Of a stretch of DNA of 64,000 nt, positions 9,368-18,407 are shown piece by piece. The notes under the pieces were generated by a model. It was given only the letters and a program-made list of their open reading frames with translations, was not told the origin of the DNA and searched no databases. Source of the DNA: Blautia caecimuris (GTDB taxonomy: Bacteria; Bacillota; Clostridia; Lachnospirales; Lachnospiraceae); assembly GCF_024622975.1 (NCBI RefSeq), contig NZ_JANJZT010000021.1:1-64000 (forward strand), written 5' to 3'. Every line of letters starts with the position of its first letter. The stretch's first letter is position 1. The position numbers were made by a program, and so were the translations under genes.

Positions 9368-10153
9368 ATGGCCATACCCATAAAGATAAATGTATTTGAA
9401 GGACCGCTGGATCTTCTTCTTCATCTGATCGAAAAGAATAAAATTGATATTTATGATATTCCTATTGTGGAGATCACGGATCAGTACATGGAGTACATTC
9501 ATGGAATGGAAACAGAGGATCTGGGCACTATGAGCGAATTCCTTGTAATGGCAGCTACGCTTCTGGATATCAAGTGTAAAATGCTGCTGCCCCGTCAGGT
9601 CAATGAAGAAGGGGAAGAGGAGGATCCCAGAGAGGAGCTTGTTCAGAAGCTTCTGGAATACAAGATGTACAAATATATGTCCTATGAACTGAAGGACAAA
9701 ATGGATGGAGCGGCAGGCGTGTTTTTTAAAAAGCCCACCATACCGGATGAAGTGATGAAATACAGAGAACCGGTGGATCCTCAGGCGCTTCTGGCATCTC
9801 TGACGCTGGAAAAGCTGAATCAGATCTACAAATCCATTCTGAAAAAACAGGAATCGAAAATCGATCCCATCCGAAGTAAATTCGGTACCATTGAAAAAGA
9901 AGAGGTCAGCCTTTCTGATAAAATGCTGGAAATGAAAGCATATGCGGCAGAAAACAGACGTTTCAGCTTTCGGGGGCTTCTGCAAGGCCAGACCTCCAAA
10001 ATCCAGGTGATCGTTACATTTCTGTCTATCCTGGAATTGATGAAAATGGGATACGTTCATGTAAAACAGGAAGAGCTGTTTGACGACATCCAGGTGGAGG
10101 TAAAAGAGGATCCTGATACCTGGAAGAACCTGACAGAATTTGCGGACGAATAG
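9368..10153 (+). CDS. scpA: Segregation and condensation protein A
   Basis: Kleisin subunit that bridges the SMC dimer with ScpB during chromosome condensation. 261 residues, beginning with the typical ScpA opening (KINVFEGPLDLLLHLIEKNKIDIYDIPI) and containing a Glu-rich middle (about 78-92) and the C-terminal winged-helix that binds the SMC head. ATG 9368 follows GGAGGGG (9352-9358). scpB starts 16 nt after its stop, the usual pairing. Confidence 0.96.
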   Translation: MAIPIKINVFEGPLDLLLHLIEKNKIDIYDIPIVEITDQYMEYIHGMETEDLGTMSEFLVMAATLLDIKCKMLLPRQVNEEGEEEDPREELVQKLLEYKMYKYMSYELKDKMDGAAGVFFKKPTIPDEVMKYREPVDPQALLASLTLEKLNQIYKSILKKQESKIDPIRSKFGTIEKEEVSLSDKMLEMKAYAAENRRFSFRGLLQGQTSKIQVIVTFLSILELMKMGYVHVKQEELFDDIQVEVKEDPDTWKNLTEFADE

Positions 10154-10169
10154 GGGAATAAGGAGAAAT

Positions 10170-10739
10170 ATGGAAATAAAAAGAACAGAGGCAGCCATTG
10201 AGGCCATCCTTTTTGCCATGGGGGAATCTGTGGAGCTTTCCCGGATTGCCGCTGCGGTAGGGCAGGACAAGGATACTACCCGCAGGCTGCTGCATCACAT
10301 GATGGACCGGTATCAGGAGGAGGACAGGGGGATCCAGATCATAGAGCTGGAACAGTCCTATCAGATGTGCACGAAAAAAGAGTATTATGAGAACCTGATC
10401 CAGATCGCCCTGCATCCCCAAAAGCCGGTTCTTACGGATGTTATGCTGGAAACACTTTCGATCATTGCCTATAAACAGCCTGTGACAAAGGCGGAAATAG
10501 AAAAGATCCGCGGAGTGAAATGCGATCATGCCATTAATAAGCTGATGGAATATGAGCTTGTCAGAGAGCTTGGAAGGCTGGACGCGCCGGGACGTCCGAT
10601 TCTTCTTGGTACAACAGAAGAATTTCTGCGTTCTTTCGGGGTGCAGGCTCTTGATGAGCTTCCGGTTATGGATCCGGTACAGCTGGAAGATTTCAAGGCG
10701 GAAGCAGAAGAGGAAATCCAGTTAAAGCTGGACGTATAA
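10170..10739 (+). CDS. scpB: Segregation and condensation protein B
   Basis: 189 residues of two winged-helix domains. Family hallmarks include AIEAILFAMGE near the start, ETLSIIAYKQPVTKAEIEKIRGV in the centre and the GRPILLGTTEEFLRSFG segment. It forms a homodimer on ScpA in the SMC complex. ATG 10170 follows AGGAG (10161-10165). An acidic tail (about 170-189) is typical. Confidence 0.96.
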   Translation: MEIKRTEAAIEAILFAMGESVELSRIAAAVGQDKDTTRRLLHHMMDRYQEEDRGIQIIELEQSYQMCTKKEYYENLIQIALHPQKPVLTDVMLETLSIIAYKQPVTKAEIEKIRGVKCDHAINKLMEYELVRELGRLDAPGRPILLGTTEEFLRSFGVQALDELPVMDPVQLEDFKAEAEEEIQLKLDV

Positions 10740-10753
10740 GGAGGAAGGATGAA

Positions 10754-11548
10754 ATGCCAACCACATACACACACGATTTATTTGGAAAAAAGGTTTACAG
10801 ACAGCTTCCGGAGGAAATTCGAAAAGTGATACGGGAAAACGGAAATCTTTTTCGGATCGGCCTTCATGGACCGGATATTCTGTTTTATGACCTGTTCAAT
10901 CAAAAGGTCTGCGGTCTGGGAACGGAAATGCACAAGATACCTGCAGCTTCGTTTTTTTTAAGAGGGATGAGCATTGTAAGAAGAACAGGAGACGAGAGGC
11001 TTCTGGCTTATCTTCTGGGATTTGCCTGTCACTATCTTCTGGACAGCTCCTGTCATCCTTTTGTGGATGAAACGGCTGAAAAGAAGATTCTTTCTCACAC
11101 GCTTCTGGAAAAAGAATTTGACAGAACACTGATGGTGGAAACGAACAGGAATCCTCATCATTATTATCCGTCAGACTGTATTGTGCCCAGGATGGATTAT
11201 GCAAAAGTTATACACTGCATGTTTCCTGAGATTACAGCAAAGAATATTTTCCTTTCTCTGAAGATGATGAAATTTCTTACCAATGCAATGGTTTACAATA
11301 ATTCCGGAAAACGAAGGCTTTTGGCGGCCATTGTCACAAGGATCGCAGGACGGAAGCGGTCTGCGGCTGTCCTTGAATATTTTATGGAAAAGGATCCGGT
11401 TCCGGGGTCAGAAGCTCCTGTAAAGGAGCTGCATCAGTATTTTGATCAGGCGGTACGGGAAGCGCCTGCGTACATTGAGGAACTGTTCCGTTTATCCAGA
11501 GAGAAGAGAATGCTTTCAGAGAGATGGAACCGCACCTACAACGGATAG
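10754..11548 (+). CDS. Zinc-dependent phospholipase C-like protein
   Basis: 264 residues with a His/Asp pattern of the Zn-dependent phospholipase C / S1-P1 nuclease fold: THDLFG at the N-terminus, LHGPDILFYD (about 37-46), FACHYLLDSSCHPFVDE (about 90-106) and a Glu-rich segment followed by ETNRNPHHYYP. It has no signal peptide, so unlike secreted phospholipases C it would act inside the cell; the substrate is unknown. TAAGGAGGAAGG upstream gives a strong ribosome binding site overlapping the scpB stop, so it is the last gene of the scp operon. Confidence 0.8.
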   Translation: MPTTYTHDLFGKKVYRQLPEEIRKVIRENGNLFRIGLHGPDILFYDLFNQKVCGLGTEMHKIPAASFFLRGMSIVRRTGDERLLAYLLGFACHYLLDSSCHPFVDETAEKKILSHTLLEKEFDRTLMVETNRNPHHYYPSDCIVPRMDYAKVIHCMFPEITAKNIFLSLKMMKFLTNAMVYNNSGKRRLLAAIVTRIAGRKRSAAVLEYFMEKDPVPGSEAPVKELHQYFDQAVREAPAYIEELFRLSREKRMLSERWNRTYNG

Positions 11549-11664
11549 ATGCAGGGAAAACACAGCCTGCTGGATAAACAGGGAGCTGAGACAGAGGAAA
11601 AGCAGAATAAAGCGGACATGTATGCATAAACTTATCCTATAAGCATAAAAAGGCGGGGATGAAT

Positions 11665-12894
11665 ATGAGACATGCTGCATTACTTCTGCTGACATCTGTC
11701 TTTCTTTTTGGGGAGTTTGCTTTTGGTTCTCAGGCTGTTGCGGCTGAGACAGTCTGTGAAAATACAGAAAAGGAAGCGGCAGATTCTCCGGGCAGCCTTT
11801 ACGCTCTTTCAGCTGTTCTGATGGATGGAGAGTCCGGGCGTATTCTTTATGAAAAAGACGGGGAAACACCCAGGCCCAATGCCAGTACCACAAAAGTAAT
11901 GACCTGTATTCTGGCTCTGGAAAACGGGGCAGGCGACGATTACGTTATGGTGTCAGATAAGGCGGCGGCGCAGCCGGATGTACAGCTTGGCATGAGGGAG
12001 GGAGAGCAGTATTATCTGGAAGACCTTCTGTATTCTCTTATGCTGATGAGCCACAACGATACAGCGGTAGCCATAGCGGAACATATCGGGGGAAGCACGG
12101 AAGGCTTTGCCGGGATGATGAATGAAAAAGCAAAAGAGATCGGATGTACGGATACGTATTTTATTACGCCCAACGGTCTGGATGCAGAAGATGAAAAGGG
12201 AGTGCATCATACAACTGCCAGAGATCTGGCTTTGATTATGCGCTATGCCATCAGAAGCGAAACCTTTTTAAAGATCACCCAGACCCGGGAATATTCGTTT
12301 ACAGATCTCGATGAAAAAAGAGAATTTTCTGTTCACAATACAAACGCTCTGCTTACTATGACTGACGGGGTTCTTTCCGGAAAAACAGGATTTACAGGGG
12401 ACGCGGGATATTGTTATGTGTGCGCCTGCGAAAAAGATGAAAAGACTTTTGTGGTGTCCCTTCTGGGATGTGGCTGGCCAAACAACAAAGGATATAAGTG
12501 GAAGGATTCTTTGAAGCTTCTGGATTACGGGGAAGATAATTTTGATTATGAGAAGTTCTGGAAAGAACTGAAGTTTCCGGAAGTACCGGTGAAAGACGGA
12601 GTGGAAAAAAACATTACCTTTGGGGACACGGCTGTTGTAAGCGGGATTCCGTCTGTTTCCGAAAAAGAAAAGAATAAAAAAATACTTATGAAAAAAGGTG
12701 AAAAGATCAGCTGCCGCCTGGAGATGCCGGAAAAGCTTCAGGCGCCGGTAAAAAAAGGAAACAGGATCGGAACTCTTATTTACAGCCTGGGAGAAGAGGA
12801 ACTGGCTTCTTATCCGGTGCTGGCTGACCGGAATGTGGAAAAGGTTTCTTATGGCTGGTGTGTGGACCAGGTGTTTCATGATTTTTTTCACTGA
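11665..12894 (+). CDS. D-alanyl-D-alanine carboxypeptidase, DacF type (second copy)
   Basis: Second low-molecular-weight PBP of the window. 409 residues with a signal peptide ending about residue 27 (AVAA-ET). Active-site motifs are S74TTK77, S129HN131 and K240TG; note SHN here against SGN in the first copy. A C-terminal PBP5_C-like beta domain follows. ATG 11665 is preferred because the AGGCGG site is 8 nt away; ATG 11659 two codons earlier would be only 2 nt from it. The two copies differ considerably, so they are old paralogues and not a recent duplication. Confidence 0.9.
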   Translation: MRHAALLLLTSVFLFGEFAFGSQAVAAETVCENTEKEAADSPGSLYALSAVLMDGESGRILYEKDGETPRPNASTTKVMTCILALENGAGDDYVMVSDKAAAQPDVQLGMREGEQYYLEDLLYSLMLMSHNDTAVAIAEHIGGSTEGFAGMMNEKAKEIGCTDTYFITPNGLDAEDEKGVHHTTARDLALIMRYAIRSETFLKITQTREYSFTDLDEKREFSVHNTNALLTMTDGVLSGKTGFTGDAGYCYVCACEKDEKTFVVSLLGCGWPNNKGYKWKDSLKLLDYGEDNFDYEKFWKELKFPEVPVKDGVEKNITFGDTAVVSGIPSVSEKEKNKKILMKKGEKISCRLEMPEKLQAPVKKGNRIGTLIYSLGEEELASYPVLADRNVEKVSYGWCVDQVFHDFFH

Positions 12895-12936
12895 ATATCA
12901 GTTATAGGAATATCCGGAATTTTGCTGAAGGGGAAA

Positions 12937-12981
12937 TTCCCGGCTTTGGTGCACCATGTACCACAGGCCGGGAGTTTTTTT
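12937..12981 (+). terminator. Rho-independent terminator after the second dacF-like gene
   Basis: CCCGGC (12939-12944) pairs with GCCGGG (12967-12972), TGGT/ACCA extend the stem inward, and seven T residues follow (12975-12981). Confidence 0.88.
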
Positions 12982-13111
12982 GAGAGAAGAGGTTAAAATT
13001 TTAACAAAAACGTATTACCCTATTGAAAAATTTAGAAAAAAAGGTTACAATTATAATCGGCTGAAATTTTGGTTATACTTAAAATTCTTATAAAATGGAG
13101 GGCAAACGAGA

Positions 13112-14548
13112 ATGAGTAACGCAACACCAAGTTTAGCAGGCACAAGAATCACTTCTTTGCTTGACGCGAACAGTTTTGTTGAAATCGGAAAAAGTGTTAC
13201 AGCAAGATCCACTGATTTTAACATGACTGAAACAAAAGCACCTTCAGACGGTGTGATCACCGGATCTGGTGTGATCGACGGAAATCTTGTCTATGTTTAC
13301 AGCCAGGACGCTTCTGTTCTGAACGGAACCGTTGGAGAAATGCATGCAAAGAAAATTTCCGCACTGTATGACCTTGCAATGAAAACAGGCGCACCGGTAA
13401 TCGGTCTTGTTGACTGTGCAGGTCTGAGACTCCAGGAGGCTACAGACGCTCTGGAAGCTTTTGGTTCCATTTACCTGAAGCAGACACTGGCATCCGGAAT
13501 GATCCCGCAGATCACAGCGATTTTCGGCACCTGCGGAGGCGGTATGGCCGTTGTTCCGGCACTGACGGATTTTACTTTTATGGAAGCAAAAAAAGGTAAA
13601 ATGTTTGTAAATACTCCAAATGCGCTGGAAGGCAATCATGTGGACAAATGTGATACAGCATCTGCTGATTTCCAGAGCCAGGAGACAGGTCTTATTGACG
13701 GTACAGGAACAGAGGAAGAGATCCTTGGTCAGATCCGTCAGCTTGTAAGCCTGCTTCCTTCCAACTTTGAGGACAATGATTCTTTTGTAGAATGTGCAGA
13801 TGATCTGAACCGTACCTGTGATGATCTGGCTGCATGTGCAGGAGATACTTCCCTTGCACTTTCCAGAATCGCAGATGAGGGACTTTTCTTTGAAACAAAG
13901 AAAAATTACGGAAAAGATGTTGTTACAGGCTTCCTTCGTCTGAACGGAGCAACTGTAGGTGCTGTGGCAAACAGAACAGAGATCTACAACGAAGAAGGCG
14001 AAAAAACAGAAGAATTTGACGGCACCATCTCTGCAAGAGGCGCAAGAAAGGCAGCAGCCTTTGTAAAATTCTGCGACGCTTTTGATATCCCGGTTCTGAC
14101 ACTTACCAATGTGACCGGATTTAAGGCAACTCTCTGCAACGAAAAAATGATGGCAGCATCCATCGGTGAGATGGTTCGTGCTTTTGCAGATGCAACTGTA
14201 CCGAAGGTAAACGTAGTGATCGGCAAAGCTTACGGAACCGCATATGTTGCCATGAACAGCAAATCTGTAGGCGCGGATCTTGTGTATGCATGGGACAGCG
14301 CAGAAATCGGTATGATGGACGCTTCTCTGGCAGCTAAGATCATGTATCCGGGCGCAGATGCTGCCTCTCTTAATGAAAAGGCAGCAGAGTACAGAAACCT
14401 TCAGTCAGGTGTGGAATCTGCAGCGGCAAGAGGCTATGTAGATACTGTGATCGCTCCGGCTGATACCAGAAAATATGTGATCGGAGCTTTTGAAATGCTG
14501 TTCACAAAAAGAGAAGACCGTCCGGCTAAAAAGCACAGCGCAGTCTAA
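13112..14548 (+). CDS. Acyl-CoA-type carboxyltransferase subunit (MmdA/12S-like)
   Basis: 478-residue carboxyltransferase of the crotonase-like family that includes methylmalonyl-CoA decarboxylase alpha, glutaconyl-CoA decarboxylase alpha and transcarboxylase 12S. Oxyanion-hole glycines are in TCGGGMAV (about 146-153) in the N-terminal half and in GKAYGTAYVAMNSK (about 371-384) in the C-terminal half. It would move CO2 between an acyl-CoA and carboxybiotin. Strong GGAGGG site (13096-13101). It opens a five-gene cluster that also holds a 5S-type carboxyltransferase, so the substrate is not obvious. It is somewhat shorter than MmdA (about 510). Confidence 0.85.
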   Translation: MSNATPSLAGTRITSLLDANSFVEIGKSVTARSTDFNMTETKAPSDGVITGSGVIDGNLVYVYSQDASVLNGTVGEMHAKKISALYDLAMKTGAPVIGLVDCAGLRLQEATDALEAFGSIYLKQTLASGMIPQITAIFGTCGGGMAVVPALTDFTFMEAKKGKMFVNTPNALEGNHVDKCDTASADFQSQETGLIDGTGTEEEILGQIRQLVSLLPSNFEDNDSFVECADDLNRTCDDLAACAGDTSLALSRIADEGLFFETKKNYGKDVVTGFLRLNGATVGAVANRTEIYNEEGEKTEEFDGTISARGARKAAAFVKFCDAFDIPVLTLTNVTGFKATLCNEKMMAASIGEMVRAFADATVPKVNVVIGKAYGTAYVAMNSKSVGADLVYAWDSAEIGMMDASLAAKIMYPGADAASLNEKAAEYRNLQSGVESAAARGYVDTVIAPADTRKYVIGAFEMLFTKREDRPAKKHSAV

Positions 14549-14561
14549 GTGAGGTGAGCAT

Positions 14562-15308
14562 ATGAATCAGATGTTAAAAAAAGCATCCTCTGTCTGCGCA
14601 GCAGCAGTGTGCGCCGCATCACTTATGTTTTCCGGCGCTTCCGTTGTAATGGCTGGCAGTGAGATCGACGAGGAAATCATGACTCAGATCACCATGACTG
14701 CAGAGGGACTGACTCAGACGATCATTCCGCTCAGTGATGAAGAAATTGAGGCATATCTGGAATCCGGTGACGAATTTACCGAGGGAGCCATGACCGCATG
14801 GGATGACGCCAGGGATGAAGTAGGTGAACTGAAAGAGGCCGGAAAGGCCGAGGTGGAGTTTTCCAATCATCAGTATACTGCCACAGTTCCGGTGGATTTT
14901 GAAAAGCTGGATGCAAAATTTGTATATGTATTTGAGGACGTGGAAGGTGTGCTGACACCTGTTTCTGCTTCTGTAGACGTTCAGTACCCGTTATCCACAA
15001 CCATGAAAAATGCCGGATTGAATACAGTTATGGGACTTGGAATCGTATTTGTGATCCTGGTTCTTCTGATCTTTATTATTTCTCTTTTCAAATTTATTCC
15101 GGGTTCACCGGCAGCTGCAAAAAAAGAGAAAAAAGAAGAAGCTCCGGTACCGGCACCTGCCGCTGTTCCGGTTCAGGAAACAGTGCAGGCAGCTGATGAT
15201 ACAGAACTGATCGCAGTTATCGCAGCAGCGATCGCGGCCGCAGAGGGAACCACAACAGACGGATTTGTCGTGCGTTCTATCCGCAAAATCAACCGCCCAA
15301 GAAGATAA
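14562..15308 (+). CDS. OadG-family subunit with extended extracytoplasmic domain
   Basis: Small membrane subunit that holds together sodium-pumping decarboxylases. 248 residues with a signal peptide (cleaved about residue 31), an extracytoplasmic domain of some 115 residues, one transmembrane helix (about 152-176), a Lys/Pro/Ala-rich linker and the C-terminal segment LIAVIAAAIAAAEG...FVVRSIRKI that is typical of MmdC/GcdC-type proteins. Classical OadG starts directly with the helix and is about 80-100 residues, so the outer domain is an addition. Start 14562 follows GTGAGGTGAG. Confidence 0.8.
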   Translation: MNQMLKKASSVCAAAVCAASLMFSGASVVMAGSEIDEEIMTQITMTAEGLTQTIIPLSDEEIEAYLESGDEFTEGAMTAWDDARDEVGELKEAGKAEVEFSNHQYTATVPVDFEKLDAKFVYVFEDVEGVLTPVSASVDVQYPLSTTMKNAGLNTVMGLGIVFVILVLLIFIISLFKFIPGSPAAAKKEKKEEAPVPAPAAVPVQETVQAADDTELIAVIAAAIAAAEGTTTDGFVVRSIRKINRPRR

Positions 15309-15331
15309 TTGACAATTAGGAGGATTATAAA

Positions 15332-15676
15332 ATGAAAAGTTATACAATTACTGTAAACGGAACTGCATATGAAGTAACTGTAGAGGAAACTGGAAGTGCT
15401 GCTGCACCTAAGGCTGCACCGGCACCCGCTCCGAAAGCAGCAGCTCCTGCAGCTGGTGCAGGCGCTGTAAAAGTGACAGCATCTGTACCGGGAAAAGTTC
15501 TTAAGATCGTTGCATCTGCTGGACAGGCAGTAAAAGCAGGCGACAGCATCGTGATCCTGGAGTCCATGAAAATGGAAATTCCTGTAGTTGCACCTCAGGA
15601 CGGTACAGTTGCAAGCATTGATACAACAGAAGGTGCTTCCGTAGAGAACGGAGATACCCTGGCTACTATGAACTAA
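15332..15676 (+). CDS. Biotin carboxyl carrier protein of the decarboxylase (1.3S-type)
   Basis: 114 residues: a short N-terminal beta region, an Ala/Pro hinge (about 22-46) and a biotinyl domain with the attachment motif ESMKMEIP, biotin on Lys80. The carrier shuttles CO2 between carboxyltransferase active sites and the OadB membrane subunit. Encoded as a free protein, in keeping with the lack of a biotinyl domain on the 5S-type gene downstream. TTAGGAGG precedes the start. Confidence 0.94.
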   Translation: MKSYTITVNGTAYEVTVEETGSAAAPKAAPAPAPKAAAPAAGAGAVKVTASVPGKVLKIVASAGQAVKAGDSIVILESMKMEIPVVAPQDGTVASIDTTEGASVENGDTLATMN

Positions 15677-15692
15677 GACGGGAGGTATTCAG

Positions 15693-16841
15693 ATGTCTTA
15701 TGTAACAGAAACCCTGTCTAACCTGATTCATCAGACAGCCTTCTTTAATCTTACCTGGGGCAACTATCTGATGATCGCGGTGGCATGCGTATTCTTATTC
15801 CTTGCTATCAAGAAGGGATTTGAACCGCTTCTTCTTGTTCCTATCGCTTTTGGTATGCTTCTGGTAAATATTTATCCGGATATTATGGCTCGTCCGGAGG
15901 ATATGTCAAACGGAGTAGGCGGACTTCTTCACTATTTCTACCTGCTTGATGAATGGAGTATTCTTCCGTCCCTGATCTTCATGGGCGTAGGAGCCATGAC
16001 AGACTTCGGTCCGCTGATCGCAAACCCGAAGAGCTTCCTTCTCGGCGCTGCGGCTCAGCTTGGTATTTATGTTGCATACTTCCTTGCGATCTTCATGGGA
16101 TTCAATGGAAAGGCAGCAGCAGCAATCTCCATTATCGGCGGTGCTGACGGCCCGACTTCTATCTTCCTTGCAGGAAAGCTTGGACAGACTGCCCTGATGG
16201 GACCGATTGCGGTGGCGGCATATTCCTATATGTCTCTTGTTCCCATCATTCAGCCTCCGATCATGAAGCTCTGTACAACAGAGAAAGAGCGTAAGATCAA
16301 AATGGACCAGCTTCGTCCGGTCAGCAAGCTGGAGAAAATCCTCTTCCCGATCGTGATCACTATCGTAGTATGCCTGATCCTTCCTACAACAGCTCCGCTG
16401 GTAGGTATGCTGATGCTTGGTAACCTGTTCCGTGAGTCCGGCGTTGTAAAACAGCTGACAGAGACAGCTTCCAATGCGCTGATGTACATCGTAGTTATTC
16501 TTCTGGGTACTTCCGTAGGTGCTTCCACAAGCGCTGAGGCATTCCTGAACCTGGATACTCTGAAGATCGTAGCTCTTGGTCTTGTTGCCTTTGCTTTCGG
16601 TACCTTTGGCGGTGTTATGCTTGGAAAACTGATGTGCAAGCTTTCCGGCGGAAAGATCAATCCTCTGATCGGCTCCGCAGGTGTATCCGCAGTTCCGATG
16701 GCGGCCCGTGTATCTCAGAAGGTTGGCGCTGAGGCAGATCCTACCAACTTCCTTCTGATGCATGCTATGGGACCAAACGTTGCCGGTGTTATCGGTACAG
16801 CCGTGGCAGCCGGAACCTTTATGGCTATTTTCGGTGTCTGA
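15693..16841 (+). CDS. oadB: Sodium ion-translocating decarboxylase beta subunit
   Basis: 382-residue polytopic membrane protein of the OadB/MmdB/GcdB family. It decarboxylates carboxybiotin and exports sodium. It carries the conserved GADGPTSI segment (about 150) and the C-terminal SAGVSAVPMAARVSQKVG and NFLLMHAMGPNVAGVIGTAVAAG segments that line the pump. GGGAGG lies 10 nt before ATG 15693. It sits between the carrier and the 5S-type carboxyltransferase. Confidence 0.95.
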   Translation: MSYVTETLSNLIHQTAFFNLTWGNYLMIAVACVFLFLAIKKGFEPLLLVPIAFGMLLVNIYPDIMARPEDMSNGVGGLLHYFYLLDEWSILPSLIFMGVGAMTDFGPLIANPKSFLLGAAAQLGIYVAYFLAIFMGFNGKAAAAISIIGGADGPTSIFLAGKLGQTALMGPIAVAAYSYMSLVPIIQPPIMKLCTTEKERKIKMDQLRPVSKLEKILFPIVITIVVCLILPTTAPLVGMLMLGNLFRESGVVKQLTETASNALMYIVVILLGTSVGASTSAEAFLNLDTLKIVALGLVAFAFGTFGGVMLGKLMCKLSGGKINPLIGSAGVSAVPMAARVSQKVGAEADPTNFLLMHAMGPNVAGVIGTAVAAGTFMAIFGV

Positions 16842-16920
16842 TCTGTTGTGACAGACAGATGCCTGTAATCGTCAGATATATTGAATTTCCTTGTGAAAAC
16901 TGATTAAAGGAGAATAAATA

Positions 16921-18333
16921 ATGGCAGAATTAGAAAAAAAACCTGTTAAAATCGTGGAAACTGTTCTGCGTGATGCGCATCAGTCTCTGATCGCAACAAG
17001 ACTCAGCACAGAGCAGATGCTTCCTATCGTTGATAAAATGGACAAAGTAGGCTACCATGCAGTAGAGTGCTGGGGCGGCGCTACTTTTGATGCTTCTCTT
17101 CGTTTCCTGAAGGAAGATCCATGGGAAAGACTTCGTAAATTCCGTGACGGCTTCAAAAACACAAAGCTTCAGATGCTGTTCCGCGGACAGAATATCCTCG
17201 GATACCGTCCTTATGCAGATGATGTGGTAGAGTATTTTGTACAGAAATCTGCAGCAAACGGAATTGATATCATCCGTATTTTTGACTGCCTCAACGACAT
17301 GCGTAACCTGAAAACCGCAGTTAAGGCTGCAAACAAAGAAAAAGCTCATGCTCAGGTTGCTCTTTCCTATACTCTTGGCGATGCTTATACTCTGGAATAC
17401 TGGACAAACATTGCAAAAGAGATCGAGGAAATGGGCGCAGATTCTATCTGTATCAAGGATATGGCAGGACTTCTTCTTCCGTATCAGGCTACAGAGCTTG
17501 TAGGCGCTCTGAAAGACGCAGTTAAGATTCCGATCGACCTGCATACACACTATACCTCCGGTGTTGCTTCCATGACCTATATGAAGGCAGTAGAGGCCGG
17601 CGTAGATATCATTGATACTGCAATCTCTCCGTTTGCTCTGGGTACTTCTCAGCCGGCAACAGAGGTTATGGTTGAGACCTTTAAGGGTACTCCTTACGAT
17701 ACAGGCTTTGATCAGCAGCTCCTTGCTGAGATCGCTGACTACTTCCGTCCGATCCGTGACGAGGCTCTGGACAGCGGCCTTCTGAATCCGAAGAACCTTG
17801 GCGTAAACATCAAGACTCTTCTGTATCAGGTACCGGGCGGTATGCTTTCCAACCTGACTTCCCAGCTGAAAGAGCAGCATGCGGAAGACAAGTTCTACGA
17901 TGTTCTTGAAGAGGTTCCGAGAGTTCGTAAAGACCTTGGCGAGCCGCCTCTGGTTACTCCTTCTTCACAGATCGTTGGTACACAGGCTGTATTCAATGTT
18001 CTTATGGGCGAGAGATATAAGATGGTTACAAAAGAAACAAAGGATATCTTAAGCGGTAAATACGGCGCTACTGTAAAACCGTTTAATGAGGACGTTCAGA
18101 AAAAATGTATCGGAGATACTCAGCCGATCACCTGCCGTCCGGCAGACCTTCTGGACAACGAGCTTGACAAACTGGAAGGCGAGATGGCACAGTACAAGAA
18201 ACAGGACGAGGACGTACTTTCCTACGCACTGTTCCCACAGGTTGCTACTGAGTTCTTCAAGTACCGTCAGGCACAGGAGACAAAGGTGGACGAGACAGCA
18301 GCGGACACAAAAAACGGAGCTTATCCGGTATAA
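16921..18333 (+). CDS. oadA: Oxaloacetate decarboxylase alpha / 5S-type carboxyltransferase
   Basis: 470 residues forming a TIM-barrel carboxyltransferase of the OadA / pyruvate carboxylase / transcarboxylase 5S family. Signatures: ETVLRDAHQSLIATR (about 13-27), CWGGATFD (about 50-57), metal-binding D at RDAHQ and the later HTH (DLHTHYTSG, about 210-218), and the biotin-pocket Lys in CIKDMAGLL. It lacks the C-terminal biotinyl domain of enterobacterial OadA (about 595 residues), matching the separate carrier at 15332. It would transfer CO2 from oxaloacetate to biotin. AAAGGAG site just upstream. Confidence 0.92.
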   Translation: MAELEKKPVKIVETVLRDAHQSLIATRLSTEQMLPIVDKMDKVGYHAVECWGGATFDASLRFLKEDPWERLRKFRDGFKNTKLQMLFRGQNILGYRPYADDVVEYFVQKSAANGIDIIRIFDCLNDMRNLKTAVKAANKEKAHAQVALSYTLGDAYTLEYWTNIAKEIEEMGADSICIKDMAGLLLPYQATELVGALKDAVKIPIDLHTHYTSGVASMTYMKAVEAGVDIIDTAISPFALGTSQPATEVMVETFKGTPYDTGFDQQLLAEIADYFRPIRDEALDSGLLNPKNLGVNIKTLLYQVPGGMLSNLTSQLKEQHAEDKFYDVLEEVPRVRKDLGEPPLVTPSSQIVGTQAVFNVLMGERYKMVTKETKDILSGKYGATVKPFNEDVQKKCIGDTQPITCRPADLLDNELDKLEGEMAQYKKQDEDVLSYALFPQVATEFFKYRQAQETKVDETAADTKNGAYPV

Positions 18334-18356
18334 GGTTTTTATAAAAGAAAAGTCAG

Positions 18357-18386
18357 GGGGCTGTGCAGGAAAAACTGTACAGCCCC
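18357..18386 (+). terminator. Strong hairpin after the decarboxylase cluster
   Basis: A 12-bp stem (GGGGCTGTGCAG with CTGTACAGCCCC, one G-T pair) with a 6-nt loop. Only TTG follows, so it is not a classical rho-independent terminator; it could still limit read-through or protect the 3' end of the operon mRNA. Confidence 0.5.
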
Positions 18387-18407
18387 TTGCTGCATGAAAG
18401 GATAAGG

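Noticed and set aside
18357-18386. Riboswitch in the gap after oadA
   Set aside because: A single perfect hairpin in 75 bases is too simple. A 3'-end stem-loop explains it better.
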